From positions 1,426,001-1,490,000 of the forward strand of contig NC_063019.1 of NCBI RefSeq assembly GCF_020509005.1: 64,000 bases of DNA, written 5' to 3'. This document shows, one piece after another, positions 53,438 through 64,000 of this stretch. Source of the stretch: Fulvia fulva (Eukaryota; Ascomycota; Dothideomycetes; Mycosphaerellales; Mycosphaerellaceae). How positions within the stretch are numbered: the first letter of the stretch is position 1; every line of letters begins with the position of its first letter. A program made the translations under genes and the position numbers. Under the pieces are notes generated by a model that did no database searches, was not told where the DNA came from, and saw only the letters and a list, made by a program, of their open reading frames with translations.

Positions 53438-56135
53438 CTACCCCCCCTTTAAAATCGCGCTCAGTCCCTTAAGCTCGTAGTATAGCCGCTACAAACGCGG
53501 CGTTATCCTCTATATTATCCTCTATACCGTATTAACGTATATCCGGTACTTACCTACTAACGGTTATCTTTCTTAAAGTAGCCGCCTACGGGCTATTATA
53601 AGTACTAGTATTAGGTTCGTAATACGTAACTACCGGAAGAGCTATAGGCACCTACGCGAATAACTTACGTAGCCTACCTATAGTTACCGGGTTAGGCGTA
53701 ACTATTAACGAAGCGTTTACGGCTAAAGCGTTTATTACTTTGCCGATTATAACGTCTTCGGGTATATTCTTATTAGGAATCTACCCTAGTAGTAGCGTAA
53801 AGTTGGCTAGCCTGTCCTTCGTAGGGTAGTTATAGTAGAAGTCCGCGATAGAGGCGGTAGTAGTATCCCTTAACTCCTTAGCGGGCTCCTAGGTAGGCTT
53901 ACTATAACCTACCTATTATATAAGGTATTTAGACCTTCGTTCCTTCCTCCTACCGCGTAGCGCTAGGCCTAGCGGTAATGTGCTCTTTACGTTAAGCACT
54001 ATATCTAGAAGCTAGTACGTATTTATATCTCCGTTATTATCTTCTACCTCGATCGGGGCCGGAGGTAGCTATACTTATCCTAGTATTAGTACGTATATAG
54101 GTATTAGTAACATAGCGTAAAAGCCGTTATAGAGGTTACTTAGGGATTAAGGGAGGTCTAGACGGTACGTGTCGTATAGTAGCACCTTAGTAACTACGTA
54201 TAGTCTAGTATAGCGGTAATTAAGCTTCTTTAATAGGCGCTTAGTACGCTAGTTACGTATACTAAGGTGTACTAGGTCTCCGACTTCGTACCGTAGTATA
54301 ATCGTTCTATACTTATTAGTATATTTAGCTTACGATACTTATACTATTACTATAGAGTCTCGTAGCTTATACCTAAGGTCTATTATACGTTATACGAATA
54401 TATTTATAGACTCTAGGTCTAATCGCTATTTATATAGAAGTAGTTATATAGAGAGATTAAGTTTAGTATCTATATAACGTAGGTTCTTACTAATGTTCGC
54501 TATAAAAGGACTTACGCTAGTCGTTTCGGAGACGTAGTCGTTTGTAGTAAACTCTATAAGTAGGAGCTAATCTAGCTAGTTATCCTAAGCGTAACTAGTA
54601 AACGTACGTAGGTACTGTTCTATTATCTTATTAGTATTCTCGCTTTAACTATTAGTCTTAGGGTAATAGCCGGTTAAGATCTTACGCTTAATTTGTAGTA
54701 ACTCGTAGAGGCGTCCCTAGAAGGCTAATACCTATTAAGGACTACGATCCGACGTGATTGTCTTTAGTAGACTATATCGTAAGAAGATATACTTTACGTA
54801 GATATATACGATATACTCTACTATCATTTCTAATACTAGAATATAATGCCGCTCCTTACCTAAACGGTCTATAACTATAAGTACGTTCTTATAGTACTGA
54901 CTATCTACTATATACTTAGCCCTTAGTAGTTCGATAACGAAGTCTAAGGTAACGTCGTCCTACGTATCGAATAGGACTAGTAGTAGAGCAAGTAGTCTAT
55001 ATTAAGGTTCGTTAATACTACGGCTATTACGGTATATACGGTATACTCGTACGAAAGATCTAATAAACCGTGTTATTCGTAGCTATATATAGTAACGTAA
55101 CACTAACCGGCTCGTAGTTATCTTGCCGGGGTGTCCTATAGTAGGTATATCGTAGAAGGCCTTAATAATACGTATACGTATAGTATTTCCCTTATCTTTA
55201 GTAGGTAGGATAAAGAGACTATAACCGCTATATCTATTCTTAATATAGATTATCCTATCGACTAGTATCGCGTACTTGTCGTTAATCTTGTTTCTTCGTA
55301 GTAGTTTAATAGGTTCGCCTACTACTAACTAGGTCGTAGCTTCGATTATATCGTCCTGTTCGTATAGCTTACTAATGTCGGCTAATAGCGCTTTGTCTAT
55401 TACTACTCCTTCGACTTCGGACGCGCTTAGCCGTAGGATTTGGCTAGCGCTAATAGATAAGAAGTGTTCTAGTTTAAGTAGTATACGATCCTACTATACG
55501 TACCGCGGATCTACTTTATTATATATAATCGCGTCCTATAAACGTCTAGTAAGGCTGTCTAGTTTAGCTCCTTAAACACCTAGACGATATACAATCTTAA
55601 AGAAGAATTATAAGAGGAACTCGGCCTATCTTGCTTGTCGTCTATTTAGTTACTTAGAGGTTATAAAGTATTCGAGGTTCTTATAGTCGCTATATACTAG
55701 TACTAGGTAGCCGCTTGGATTAGTAAAGTTCTTAAAGTCTAGTTCGTCGATATCGCTAGCTATAAGTTCGGGCTTCTACTCTTTAAATGCTTTGACGATA
55801 GTAAGTAGTTCCTTATGATAAATGTCGTAATTATACTCCTACGGGCTTATCTTCTTAGACAGGTATACGATTGGCCTTAGGATATTGTCCTTATCGTATT
55901 ACTATAGGACCGTAGCCGTAATAAAGTCACTCGTATCCGTTTTAAGTACTATTCTACGTCCTAGGACAAATATCGCTAATATAGTGCCTTTAGTATCGGT
56001 AAAAGCTTACTTTAGCCCGTCGAATACCTTCTAACATTCCTCTATCTATTACTAAGGGCAGTCCTTCTTAGTTAGCTTCACTATAGGTAATACTATCTTA
56101 CTATAGTCCTTAATAAAGCGCCGATAGAACCCGGA
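53438..56135 (-). pseudogene. Element H pol: chromodomain, integrase, RNase H, end of RT
   Basis: Reading the minus strand: a chromodomain with KYLIxxVGYSKPTxEPAKEL near 53870-53940 followed by ADFYYNYP, the integrase C-terminus and core around 54200-55000, an HHCC region near 55450-55650, RNase H near 55660-55960, and the FYRRFIKD-like RT/RNase H junction near 56110, where I is inserted. The 53451-53800 part before the chromodomain shows nothing recognisable. TAG stops are frequent throughout. A 66-codon plus-strand ORF at 55375-55575 is a shadow. Confidence 0.78.
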
Positions 56136-56319
56136 TATCACGGGTAGCCCGCGACCCCCTACTATAGCTACGTCGGCCCGGCTAAGCCGCGGACCTTCCG
56201 TATCGGGTTAGCGCGGCTTGGCTTTACTTTATAACTTCGCCGCGCCTCGCGCTCCTCTTTCGTAGCTTCGTAGAATAATAACTATCTCGTTCGGACCCTA
56301 TAATACGCGCGCCCTTACA
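56136..56319 (+). repeat. Element I 5' LTR (184 bp)
   Basis: Begins TATCACGGGTAG and ends CGCCCTTACA, keeping the original CA terminus. Contains GTAGAATAA (56270-56278), complementary to 56322-56330 just after the LTR. Confidence 0.92.
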
Positions 56320-56557
56320 GTTTATTCTACTACCCTACCTAGATCGCGGATCTAGGTAAGGGACGCGTAATAATAGGAATAGATAGAACCGTAGAACTCG
56401 AGAACGCGTAGAGTCGTATTAGAACATAGAACACGGTAAGGCGTATAGCGCGTAGATACCTAGAGAACGTAACGTAGCGATATTATTAGTAGGTAGTCGC
56501 GCGCTCGTAGACAGTTAGGATATAGGTACCGTTACGCCTCCCCCGAACCTAGACAAT

Positions 56558-58690
56558 ATAACTTTATAAATAGCGAACGGCGGCATACTACCGCTACCTA
56601 AGCCTAAGGGCAAAAGTAAGTAGCGTACATCTCTTTTCCCCGACCTCTCCTCTTTCCCTTAGAGTTAGACATAGGACGATAACCGGCGGGTTATAGTAGA
56701 CACCGGTATCGCGCTTTAATAAGAGATTAATAAAGCTTACTAGAAGGCCTTCGAGCGAGAAGAAGGTAGTAAGATTGACTTTATAGAACTGTTTAAGTTT
56801 AAGCTCGAAGAGAACCTAGGCGGCGACCTAGACGAGGTGTATCTATTACTCGACGAGGCAGAACACATTCTCGTATCCGAATACTAGAATGTCACCCTAG
56901 ACAACCTTACGACCCTTATATCCTAATACCTAAAGACTACCTACGACTTCGTACTATAAGTAGTTAACACGGCGATTACTAAGGGTAGACAACTCGATAT
57001 AATAGAGCGAGCTAACGACCTCTAGAACACCTAGTATACTACGCTATATACCGAATACGACCATATCTATAAGATGCTACGAAGTGAAGAGCTTGTTATA
57101 TAGAAAATGGTAGTAGATCTTAAGAGTAAGAAGGATTACGACCTAGCTGAGTTATAAGAGCTAGAGAAGAAATATAAGGAAGCTAATAACCTATATAAGC
57201 AGTTTAGCAAGATCTACGAGAAGGAGAAGAAGAAGGCATAAGATGCTAAGGTGAAGAACTAGGCCCTATAATAAGAAGTCGATGACCTAAAGACTCGGCT
57301 TAAGGTAGGAGACACTATATAGAACGGAGGTAGGGGCCGCTTAGGCCGCCGACCCTATCGTTCCCGCCTACGCGAGACCTTACTCGAGTAGCTATTACGT
57401 AGGTATCGCGAAGCTACTAGTAGAGGTGGCGGTAGCGGTAGTAGTAATAATAATAGAGACGACTATAACCGTAGTAATAATAGCCGAGGACGTAATAACG
57501 ACCGTCCGCGACTAGAACCTAATAATAGTCGTAACTCGAGAATACGTAATACCCGTACCTAGACACTACTAGTTAACCTTCTAGAACGTCTCTTTACTAT
57601 TAACCGCACCCTTACTCGCGGTATAGAGATCGGTAAGGGTGTACCTGACCCTAAGTACTTTAAGAACGATAATGACCCTAATTTCGATAGCTAGTATAGT
57701 AGTGTTCTCCTAAAGCTAACTATAGCAACCTTCCGTACTAAGGTAGATAGTCTACGCTTCGTATATAGGTAGACGTAAGGTGATCCTTAGCGAAGCATTA
57801 AGCCGAGGATCCCTATGCCTAGACAGTAGTCCTTTAACGAGTTCAAGACTAGAGAAGAGTTATTAGATTAGATAATATACTAATATAGTATACGTAATAA
57901 AGGAACTAAGGCTATAGTTAATATTGCTACCTATAAGTAAGAACAAGGCGAAACCTTTATAGCCTTCTATATACGCTACTCGAAGTTACGCGCCTAGATG
58001 TTATAGACCGATAAGACCGAGCTTATACTATTCCGTAACCGACTAAACCGTAAGTACTTTATTAAGACCTTCGGCGACCGTAAAGTCGACCGCCGCCTAG
58101 ACAGTATATAAGACGTTATCGAGGAGTGTACCGTACTAAACGAGAGCTTCTACGAGACAGATCGACTATACCCGTAGAAGGAGCGCCCCCGTAGTAATAG
58201 TAACTCGAACGGTAATAGCGGCTAGAACAACTAGAATAACGGTAAAGTAGTTACTAGTACTACTACCGGTATAGTAGGTGCCTTAGTATAGCGCCTACTA
58301 TAGTACGCTAGTACTAAGAAGAAGGAGGATCTACCGACATATCTATAGAACCTACCTACGCTTAACCGTAAGTAGCGCGAAGACCTTAAGAAGTAGGGTA
58401 AGTACTACCGCTACCGTATAGGTTCTTACGTATCGACTAACCCTAAATACCTAATATATAGGTACGATAGCGACTATCGCCTACTACGTCTACGTAATAC
58501 TACGCCGAATCCGAACGCGAACCTTAGTTCCCTAGCCGCCGATCCGTAGTAGGGAAATGGTACGACCGCTACCTAAGCGTAGTAGATAGCGGTCACCCGA
58601 ACTTCCTAGGATAGAAAGAGTATAAGATTAAGAGACACGGAATGTAAGAGACGGTAATAGACTATAGTAAGGAGCTTAAGATATCGGTAT
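56558..58690 (+). pseudogene. Element I gag, RIP-inactivated
   Basis: Collinear with the B gag, but with ATA in place of the probable start ATG. Similar Glu/Lys-rich coiled-coil part (57110-57250), Arg/Asn-rich linker (57340-57560) and conserved core (57650-58160). A knuckle-like string lies near 58400-58460 with tyrosines where cysteines are expected. The linker has expanded AAT/AGT codons compared with B. No product expected. Confidence 0.72.
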
Positions 58691-58739
58691 ACGTACTAGA
58701 TAAACAATAGCTAGCTATATACCCTTATATATTATTACC

Positions 58740-61700
58740 CGTAATAATATAATATAGAAAGGCTCGAGGCCTTATAGATTCTACTTCTACCTCTCTCTTT
58801 CTTGACTAGAAATTTATACGTAAATACATAATACCCCTGATCCCTTTAACGTAAAGCCGACGACTAAAACTAGGAGATGGAACGGCTACTATACGGTAGA
58901 TTATATACGCGGCCCTTATAGACGTAGTTATCGGCGATTATTACGAGTAAATATTATACTACGTCACCGACCTCGAATATAATATCGTCTTTAGCCTACC
59001 GTAGCTTATAGCGTATAACCTTAACATCTTCTAGGAGATAGGCGAGGTGGCATTTAGATCGGATTACTACTTTGGTCACTATCTATAGAATAAGACATCG
59101 ACAATAGTATAATCCCTAAACTATCGCGAGAAGAAGAAGTAGGCACTAGTACGGTACGGACTAGAGCCCTTTACTAGAGAAGTAGCGAGCTTTATAGTAG
59201 GAGGGGCGGAGCTGAACGTCTTATTATATAACCTAGAAGACATAGACGATAAAGAAGTAGACTACTAGGGCGTTTCTTACCGCGCGTAGGGAATGTACGC
59301 GTACCGGCCTAGGGCTAAGTACTTCTATATTATGCCTACTAGGCGTAAGAGCGACGACGGAGAGCTTAAGCTAAGTGTAATAGCTACTAATAATCTAGAC
59401 TAATTCTTGAACAAGCAGTTCAATTACAACCCGAAGGAGAAGTTACCGCCGATATACTACGATATTACGGACGCTTTCTTAGCTAAGGATTATAAAGGAC
59501 TCCTACCTTACCGACTAGGCGTAGATCATAAGATTCACATTAAGCCTAATAGTCTATAAGAGCCACTATACCGCAAGCCCTACGGCCTAGCTAAGAAGGA
59601 GAACGAGGTAGTTAAGAAATAGCTAGACGAGTAAACATCTAAAGGGAAGGTACGGAAAGTAGGGCAAAAGACGAGCTAGTCTCCTATACTAGTGCTAGTA
59701 GTACGTAAGCCTAGAGGTAGGCTACGTATTTATATCGACTATAGAGGATTGAATGCGATCACTATTAAGAACCGGTTTCCGATTCCCTTGATATAAGAGA
59801 CGCTTAACCGTATATACGGTAAGAAGTACTTTACGAAGCTAGATATTATAGTAGCCTTTAACAAGTTACGGATAGCTAAAGGGTACGAGTAGTTAACGGC
59901 GTTTATAACACGATACGGCATCTACGAGTGTCTAGTGCTACTATTCGGCTTATATAACGGACTAGCATCGTTCTAATTATATATTAATAAGGTCTTATAA
60001 GAACACCTAGACGACTTTGTATCGGCCTACCTAGATGACGTACTTATCTTTAGTAATACCTTAGAGGAGCACATTAAACACGTGCGGAAGGTTCTTACTA
60101 AGCTACGCGATATAGGACTTATAGTAGATATCGACAAAAGCGAATTCTACTAATAGAAGGTGAGGTATCTTAGGCTAATTATAACCCCTAACGGTATCGA
60201 GATAGACCCCGAGAAACTCGAATGTATTTAGACATAGGAAGCTCCTAAGAGCCTAAAGGATGTCTAGGCCTTCCTTAGATTTGCTAACTTCTATAGGCGG
60301 TTTATCGAAGTATTTTCGCGTATAGCTGCTCCTCTTACAAACCTGACCAAGTCGGACGGACTAAGTAATTATAAGAACAGAAGGATTCAATAGTCACTAG
60401 ATTGCTAACGAGCCTTTAACAATTTGAAAGCTACGTTTAGTAAAGCCGGCATACTCGTACATTATGTGCTAGGTAGGGAAACGGTAGTAGAGACAGATTC
60501 TTTAGATTTTATAAACGCTAGCGTGCTTTCGTAGTATGACGAGAAGGGTATACTACATCCTATAGCCTTCTACTCGAAGAAGTTGAGTCTATAGAAGTGT
60601 AATTATGAAATCTATAATAAGGAACTGTTAGCTATTATTAAGGCTTTTAAGGAATAGAGACCCGAGCTCGCCTACGAAGTAGATAATAAGGACTTATAGC
60701 TAGTCAAGATTTATACCGACTATAAGAACCTAGAATACTTTATAAAGACAAAGTAGCTAAATCGGCGATAAGCGCGTTAGGCTAAGTTCTTATTATAGTT
60801 CAACTTCAAGATAATATACCGTCTAGGACTTCAAGGTATAAAGCTAGATAGCCTAACGAGACGTAGCTAGGACCTTCCGTAGGGGGTAAACGACCCTCGG
60901 AACTAGCATTAGTATTAGACATTGCTACCTCCTAAGCGATTCCTTAAGATCGCCTTACTATAGGTAATAGTAGAAGATGCGCCGGAAGAAGAGGAACTAG
61001 TATAGCTAGACCCTAAAGCTAAAGAGTTTATACCTATAGAACGAGATACGCCTACTAAATAACTGGCGACGCGTAAAAGTTAACGGGAAGCCGAACTCGA
61101 GTATCGAATGTCGACGGCGTACGTAACCGATAACGAGCTTAAGACCGCGATTAAGGACCTATAGAAAGACCGTACTCCTATACTACTATAGAGAGCGAAG
61201 ATTCACCTAGTATACTACAAAGTAGATAGCGACCTACTATATGTTCGAAATCAATACGACGGCTAGAGCTTATAGGTACTAAATGACTAAGCCTTATAGA
61301 CTAGGATAATTAAGATAAACTATGACGCTCTAGTAGTAGGCTATCTAGGACGAGCTCGTACTTATAAACTCGTAGTACGTAAATTCTACTAGCCTAGATT
61401 AGCGAGATCCGTACGTAGATATACCGCGAATTGCCGTACCTACCGTATAACAAAATCTCTATACTCCTAGCCACTAGGATTATTATAGCCACTTCCTATT
61501 CTAGATCGGCCTTAGAAACATATTATAGTCGACTTCGTTATCGGACTCCTAGATAGCACTCTTAACGGCATAGTCTATAATAACATTATAACCGTTACTA
61601 ATAGGCTTACTAAGGAAGTCGAGCTGATCCCTATTAGCGCAATAATAGTATAGAATGCGGTAAGGCTTTTCCTTAAATATATATTCTATCGGCGCGGGTT

Positions 61701-63120
61701 TCCTAACACTATTATATTAGACCGTAGTAAGTAGTAGGTTACTACCTTCTAGAAGAAACACTATAAGATACTCCGTACAAATCGTAAGCTAAGTTCTTCG
61801 TATTACCTAGAAACTAATAGACAGTTAGAACGTACTAACTAGGCGATAGAATAGTATCTTCGTATATTTACTAATAAGGTATAGGATGACTAGGTAGAAT
61901 AGCTATGCCTTACTTAGTTCGCGATTAACAATCACCTATCCGAGACTACTAGTATATCGCCGTTCTACGCTACCTTAGGCTATAACCCTAAGTTTATAGA
62001 GCGAGTTGACCTAAACGCTAGAAAGGAGGGAGGACTAACTACTCTCTAGCGACTAGATACGCGATCAGTAGAAACCTTTATACGTCGAATTTACGAGCTT
62101 TATAAGCACCTTTAAGAGAATATACGAATGTTATAAGCTCTCTAAGTAGAAGTAGCAAACCGCTACCGAAGCATTCCTCTAGACTATAAGGTAGGTAATT
62201 AGGTATATCTTAGTACTAAGAACATCCGTACGACTTAACTATCTAAGAAGCTAGATAGGAAATATACCGGCCCTTACTAGATTACGGAAGTCATGCCGGC
62301 TAGACTCTCTTATCGACTGAAACTATTAGACGCTCTAGTAGGACTTGATAACTACTTCTACACCTTACTACTATAACGAGCCGACTACCCCGATTTCCTA
62401 CTACTTAAAGGGTAGTATCTAGCGCCGCTACTACCGATAACTATCGAACCTAACACTACCGAGGCTAATATAGTAGCCGATATAGTAGTAGCACCTACGT
62501 ATATATACGAGGTAGGAAAGATCCTTAATATATATACCCGTAAGCGGGTAGGCAAGGTGAAGAAGGGGCATAAGCGTAAGGTAGATATATAGTATAAGGT
62601 GAAATAGGCTAGATATTAGAACGAGGAGGATAGTAAGACCTAGTAACCTATAGAGGACATACTTAAACACGCGGCCGCCGCTATTATAGACATTTACTAT
62701 AACCGGCCGGAGTTGTCTACGCCTATAGGCTTCGTAGCTCTATCTAACTAGTCCCTACTAGCTACTAAGGTGCTCGGGCTTAATACGATTAGGGTCATTC
62801 CGAAAGACACCGTTACGAATAAGTCGCCTCGAGCCTTACCTCTAATAGAATCTACTCTATATATATTCGATACTCGAGTAGAGCCTATAGAGCCTATAAT
62901 AATACCTAACTTTAGTTATAAGGATTATACGCGAGTACTAGCCGAAGATAGACGTAGGTCTAGGGCAAGCTAGCTAACTAGGCAATATATTTCTCGAAGG
63001 AAGCCGGTCGAGGATAGTCTTAATAGAGCGAATACGATGTTATCGGATAACGATAGGGCACTAGAGGATAATTAGGCGTTCGCGCGATTATAGAGCTCGA
63101 TAGGTAAGTAGCCTTATAAG
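58740..63120 (+). pseudogene. Element I pol, RIP-inactivated
   Basis: Collinear with the B pol. The protease-like segment is near 58790. The RT has [10 protein letters not shown] near 59735, [12 protein letters not shown] near 59837 and YLDDVLIFS near 60030, with both Asp codons kept, unlike B. RNase H follows with VETD near 60487 and a YNKELL string near 60610. Integrase remnants lie near 61280-61950, including a LDRS-type string where B has SDRG. The C-terminal module RLSYRLKLLDALVGL is near 62300 and the chromodomain near 62500-62680. A 67-codon open piece at 62770-62973 covers the tail after the chromodomain. Confidence 0.83.
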
Positions 63121-63167
63121 GTAGATAACGCTTAGAGGACTAAGGCGTGTTTTAGGAGGGGGGATAC

Positions 63168-63297
63168 TATTACGGGCAGCCCGCGACCCCCTACTATAGC
63201 TACGTCGGCCCGGCTAAACCGCGGACCTTCCGTATCGGGTTAGCGCGGCTTAGCTTTACTTTATAACTTCGCCGCGCCTCGCGCTCCTCTTTCGTAG
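63168..63297 (+). repeat. Element I 3' LTR, first 130 bp
   Basis: Starts TATTACGGGCAG and stops at TTTCGTAG where J begins. The remaining 54 bp should lie beyond J. CGTAG (63293-63297) is the target duplication of J. Confidence 0.9.
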
Positions 63298-63481
63298 TAT
63301 AAGGGCGTACGTACTATAGAGTCTAATTAAGATAGTTATTATTCTACGAAGCTACGAAAGAGGAGCGCGAGGCGCGGCGGGCTTATAAGGAAGCGCTAAG
63401 CCGCGCTAACCCGATACGGAAGGTCTACGGTTTAGCCGGGCCGACGCTTCGGTAGTAAAGTGGCGCGGGTCGCCCGTAATA
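63298..63481 (-). repeat. Element J 3' LTR (184 bp)
   Basis: Begins TATAAGGGC and ends CCCGTAATA. It carries the same block as the B 5' LTR (AGCGCTTCC type). With the partial I LTR it makes an inverted repeat with arms 63168-63297 and 63352-63481. Confidence 0.92.
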
Positions 63482-64000
63482 GTACCCCCCCTCCTAAAAC
63501 ACGCCTTAGTCCTCTAAGCGTTATCTATCTTATAAGGCCACTTGCCTATACTACTCTATAGTCTCGCGAAAGCCTAATTATCCTCTAGAGCCTTGTCCTT
63601 ATCTAGTAACACCTCTGTCTCTAAATCTACCTTTAGTTTATCCTTTAGCCTATCCGCGACCGGCTTCCTTCGAGAAACATATTACCTAGTTAGCTAGCTT
63701 ACCCTAGACCTAAGTCTGTCTTCGGCTAGTACTTACGTATAATCCTTATAGCTAAGGTTAGGTATTATTATAGGCTCTATAGGTCTTACTAGAGCATTAG
63801 TATAACTACTAGTACTGTCGTAGAGCTAAGGGCGGTAGATAAGACCGGTGACCCTAGTTACGACGGTAGGCTTTCCCGTAATCTAGCTAGTATAGCGGTA
63901 CGTAGTAAATATATACGGAGTAGGTTCTATTAAAGGTATAGTTCGAGGCGACTTATTCGTAACGGTGTCGTTCTACTAAGTGACCCTGATCGTGTTAAGC
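63298..64000 (-). mobile_element. Element J: B-family gypsy element, minus strand, truncated by the window end
   Basis: 3' LTR 63298-63481 (184 bp), then 519 bp of internal sequence whose reverse complement matches B 26628-27146 almost base for base, including shared TAG codons. The sharing extends to the block of about 110 bp that I lacks. J is thus the closest relative of B in the window. The visible part is the polypurine tract and the tail of pol after the chromodomain. Confidence 0.92.

Larger units (their letters stand above)
56136..63297 (+). mobile_element. Element I: B-family gypsy chromovirus, plus strand, RIP-saturated
   Basis: 5' LTR 56136-56319 (184 bp). The internal region 56320-63167 is 6848 bp, 114 bp shorter than B mainly because one block in the pol tail is absent. 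The 3' LTR is present only as its first 130 bp (63168-63297) because J interrupts it. The five bases before it, CCGGA (56131-56135), are the expected target duplication; the right copy is outside the window. Confidence 0.9.
53295..64000 (-). mobile_element. Element H: Ty3/gypsy element, minus strand, interrupted by I and J and running off the window
   Basis: The left end is a 143-bp 3' LTR (53295-53437) preceded by the five bases AGTCG (53290-53294), which should recur at the far end. H sequence visible here is 53295-56135. From 56136 the window holds I and then J, so the rest of H (RT, protease, gag, 5' LTR) lies to the right of 64000. It is related to D but has its own, shorter LTR. Confidence 0.82.

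Noticed and set aside
1..64000. Host genes, tRNA or rRNA genes, or a new defence or metabolic system
   Set aside because: Every stretch could be assigned to a retrotransposon layer or its leader or tail. No remaining region showed a sustained unexplained reading frame or RNA gene.

Overview
The window is a nest of LTR and non-LTR retrotransposons with no recognisable host gene. The organism is most likely a filamentous ascomycete (Pezizomycotina). The reasons are pervasive CpA to TpA / TpG to TpA transitions typical of repeat-induced point mutation (RIP), Ty3/gypsy chromoviruses with chromodomains, and LINEs resembling the fungal Tad clade. Almost every old copy is full of TAG/TAA stops, yet CpG, CpC and CpT remain abundant. 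Names G, D, F, B, C, E, H, I, J and LINE1a-LINE4 are mine.

Layout. The outermost layer is G (+ strand gypsy pol, 1-209 and 48957 to about 50260). Its RT is split by D, a minus-strand Ty3/gypsy element whose two 185-bp LTRs lie 48.4 kb apart (210-394 and 48767-48951), bounded by the 5-bp target duplication TACGA. D itself sums to about 7.2 kb. The rest of the 48.7 kb is later insertions: F (533-6821, minus); LINE1a (5'-truncated) carrying full-length LINE1b in its tail (7667-13313); B (13859-27330), which carries the intact element C (14018-20154) inside its 5' LTR; LINE2 (28497-33641); E (35046-41182, a RIP-damaged sister of C); and LINE3 (41551-46392, lightly damaged). Right of D, G is broken by LINE4 (minus). 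LINE4 is broken by H (minus), H by I (plus), and I's 3' LTR by J (minus), which runs off the window. The deepest chain is G > LINE4 > H > I > J.

The only copy with intact reading frames is C, a 6137-bp chromovirus with 443-bp LTRs, a gag ORF with a CCHC knuckle, and a pol ORF with protease, RT, RNase H, integrase and chromodomain. Pol lies in the -1 frame relative to gag, with no ATG near the overlap. LINE3 is the next youngest. Its ORF1 and ORF2 overlap by ATGA and are broken by 13 stops, each explicable by one RIP transition, plus one frameshift.

The most interesting signals are regulatory and structural. In three gypsy families (C, B, D) a 9-10 nt LTR motif 40-41 nt downstream of a TATA box is complementary to the sequence starting 2 nt after the LTR, which suggests Tf1-like self-priming. 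The LINE 3' ends share a stem-loop whose stem covaries between copies. C has RIP-type changes only in the distal part of its 3' LTR. All coordinates of decayed ORFs are approximate.
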